Positions 5,582-5,920 of a stretch of DNA of 5,920 nucleotides are shown here, in pieces. Below the pieces are notes generated by a model that was given only the letters and a program-made list of their open reading frames with translations, was not told the DNA's origin and did not search any database. Within the stretch, counting starts at the first letter, position 1; each line of letters opens with the position of its first letter. Origin of the DNA: DATLYT01 sp035574455 (GTDB lineage Bacteria > Bacteroidota > Ignavibacteria > UBA10030); contig DATLYT010000181.1 of assembly GCA_035574455.1 (NCBI GenBank), positions 1-5,920 on the forward strand, in the 5' to 3' direction. Position numbers and translations under genes: made by a program.

Positions 5582-5920
5582 TTATTCATGGCTCAACTGT
5601 GCCACAAACGTCTTGTTGCCTTCCAGAATGTCGAGTTGCTTCAGTTCTTCCAGTGTGACCCAGCGGATCTCTTCAAACACGTTATTCTTTGGTTCACCGG
5701 AGAAGGATGAAATGAAGCAGTAGGCAACTTCGAACCGCCCGCCGTCGGGATAGTCTGAGGTTTGTAATTCAATGCGCTCGATACCGAGGGGACGGATAGA
5801 CAATTCTTCGAGCAACTCACGATGCAGGCATTGGACAGTGGTTTCGTTCGGCTCTAATTTGCCGCCGGGGAATTCCCATTTCAGCCCGTACCGTGCGCCC
5901 CGTTTGCGCTGGCAAACGAG
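5582..5920 (-). CDS. Nudix hydrolase, MutT-like (8-oxo-dGTP diphosphatase type), N-terminus cut by window edge
   Basis: The last 112 residues are inside the window; the reading frame stays open to base 5920, so the start lies to the right. MutT proteins are about 130 aa, so roughly 20 residues are missing. In window numbering, KWEFPGGKLEPNE (14-26) is the characteristic MutT approach to the Nudix box. The box itself runs G20, E26, R34, E35, E38, E39, fitting Gx5Ex7REUxEExGU except that the late glycine is S41. The metal-binding glutamates are all present. The C-terminus has EIRWVTLEELKQLDILEGN, also typical of MutT-like enzymes. The likely role is hydrolysis of oxidised nucleotides such as 8-oxo-dGTP to the monophosphate, but Nudix substrates are hard to predict and CTP or other pyrophosphatase activity is possible. 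Its position 24 bp upstream of mutY and co-direction with mutY and ogg strengthen the 8-oxo-dGTP reading. Confidence 0.88.
   Translation of the reverse strand, partial: LVCQRKRGARYGLKWEFPGGKLEPNETTVQCLHRELLEELSIRPLGIERIELQTSDYPDGGRFEVAYCFISSFSGEPKNNVFEEIRWVTLEELKQLDILEGNKTFVAQLSHE

Overview
The window holds seven protein-coding genes, all on the minus strand, so transcription runs from right to left. They fall into two tightly packed blocks, and base composition is close to 50% G+C throughout. I see no mobile element, phage gene, CRISPR array, rRNA or tRNA. The lineage cannot be fixed from sequence alone. My best guess, at low confidence, is a Bacteroidota/Chlorobi-group bacterium such as an Ignavibacteria-like lineage. 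The small anchored protein beginning MGQQQLLL resembles proteins I associate with that group, and an Ogg2-type glycosylase next to a short MutY would suit an environmental bacterium of that kind. The amidase has a signal peptide and AMIN domain, which points to a peptidoglycan-bearing cell, most likely diderm.

Block 1 (about 4020-5920) is DNA repair and nucleotide-pool hygiene. It starts with a MutT-like Nudix hydrolase whose N-terminus lies beyond the right edge. A MutY-type adenine glycosylase follows after 24 bp, then an Ogg2-family 8-oxoguanine glycosylase/lyase whose ATG overlaps the mutY stop by 4 bp. Together these correspond to the three arms of the 'GO' system against 8-oxoguanine: pool cleansing, removal of A opposite 8-oxoG, and removal of 8-oxoG opposite C. 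The MutY is a short form that lacks the usual Nudix-like 8-oxoG-reading domain and carries a short winged-helix-like tail instead.

Block 2 (262-3923) begins after a 96-bp gap. It contains a saccharopine-dehydrogenase-family oxidoreductase (closest by eye to lysine 6-dehydrogenase), a 128-aa membrane-anchored pilin-like protein of unknown function, a YajQ nucleotide/c-di-GMP-binding protein, and a secreted three-domain N-acetylmuramoyl-L-alanine amidase. Spacings of 32, 3 and 0 bp indicate one transcript with coupled translation of the last genes. The cluster mixes amino-acid metabolism, signalling and cell-wall turnover, and I cannot name one pathway that unites it.

The left 261 bp have no convincing gene. 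They hold the end of the amidase transcript without a clear intrinsic terminator, and a weak promoter-like element pointing left out of the window. Nothing here is a clearly new system. The most interesting items are the compact GO-repair operon with its Nudix-less MutY, and the pilin-like small protein.
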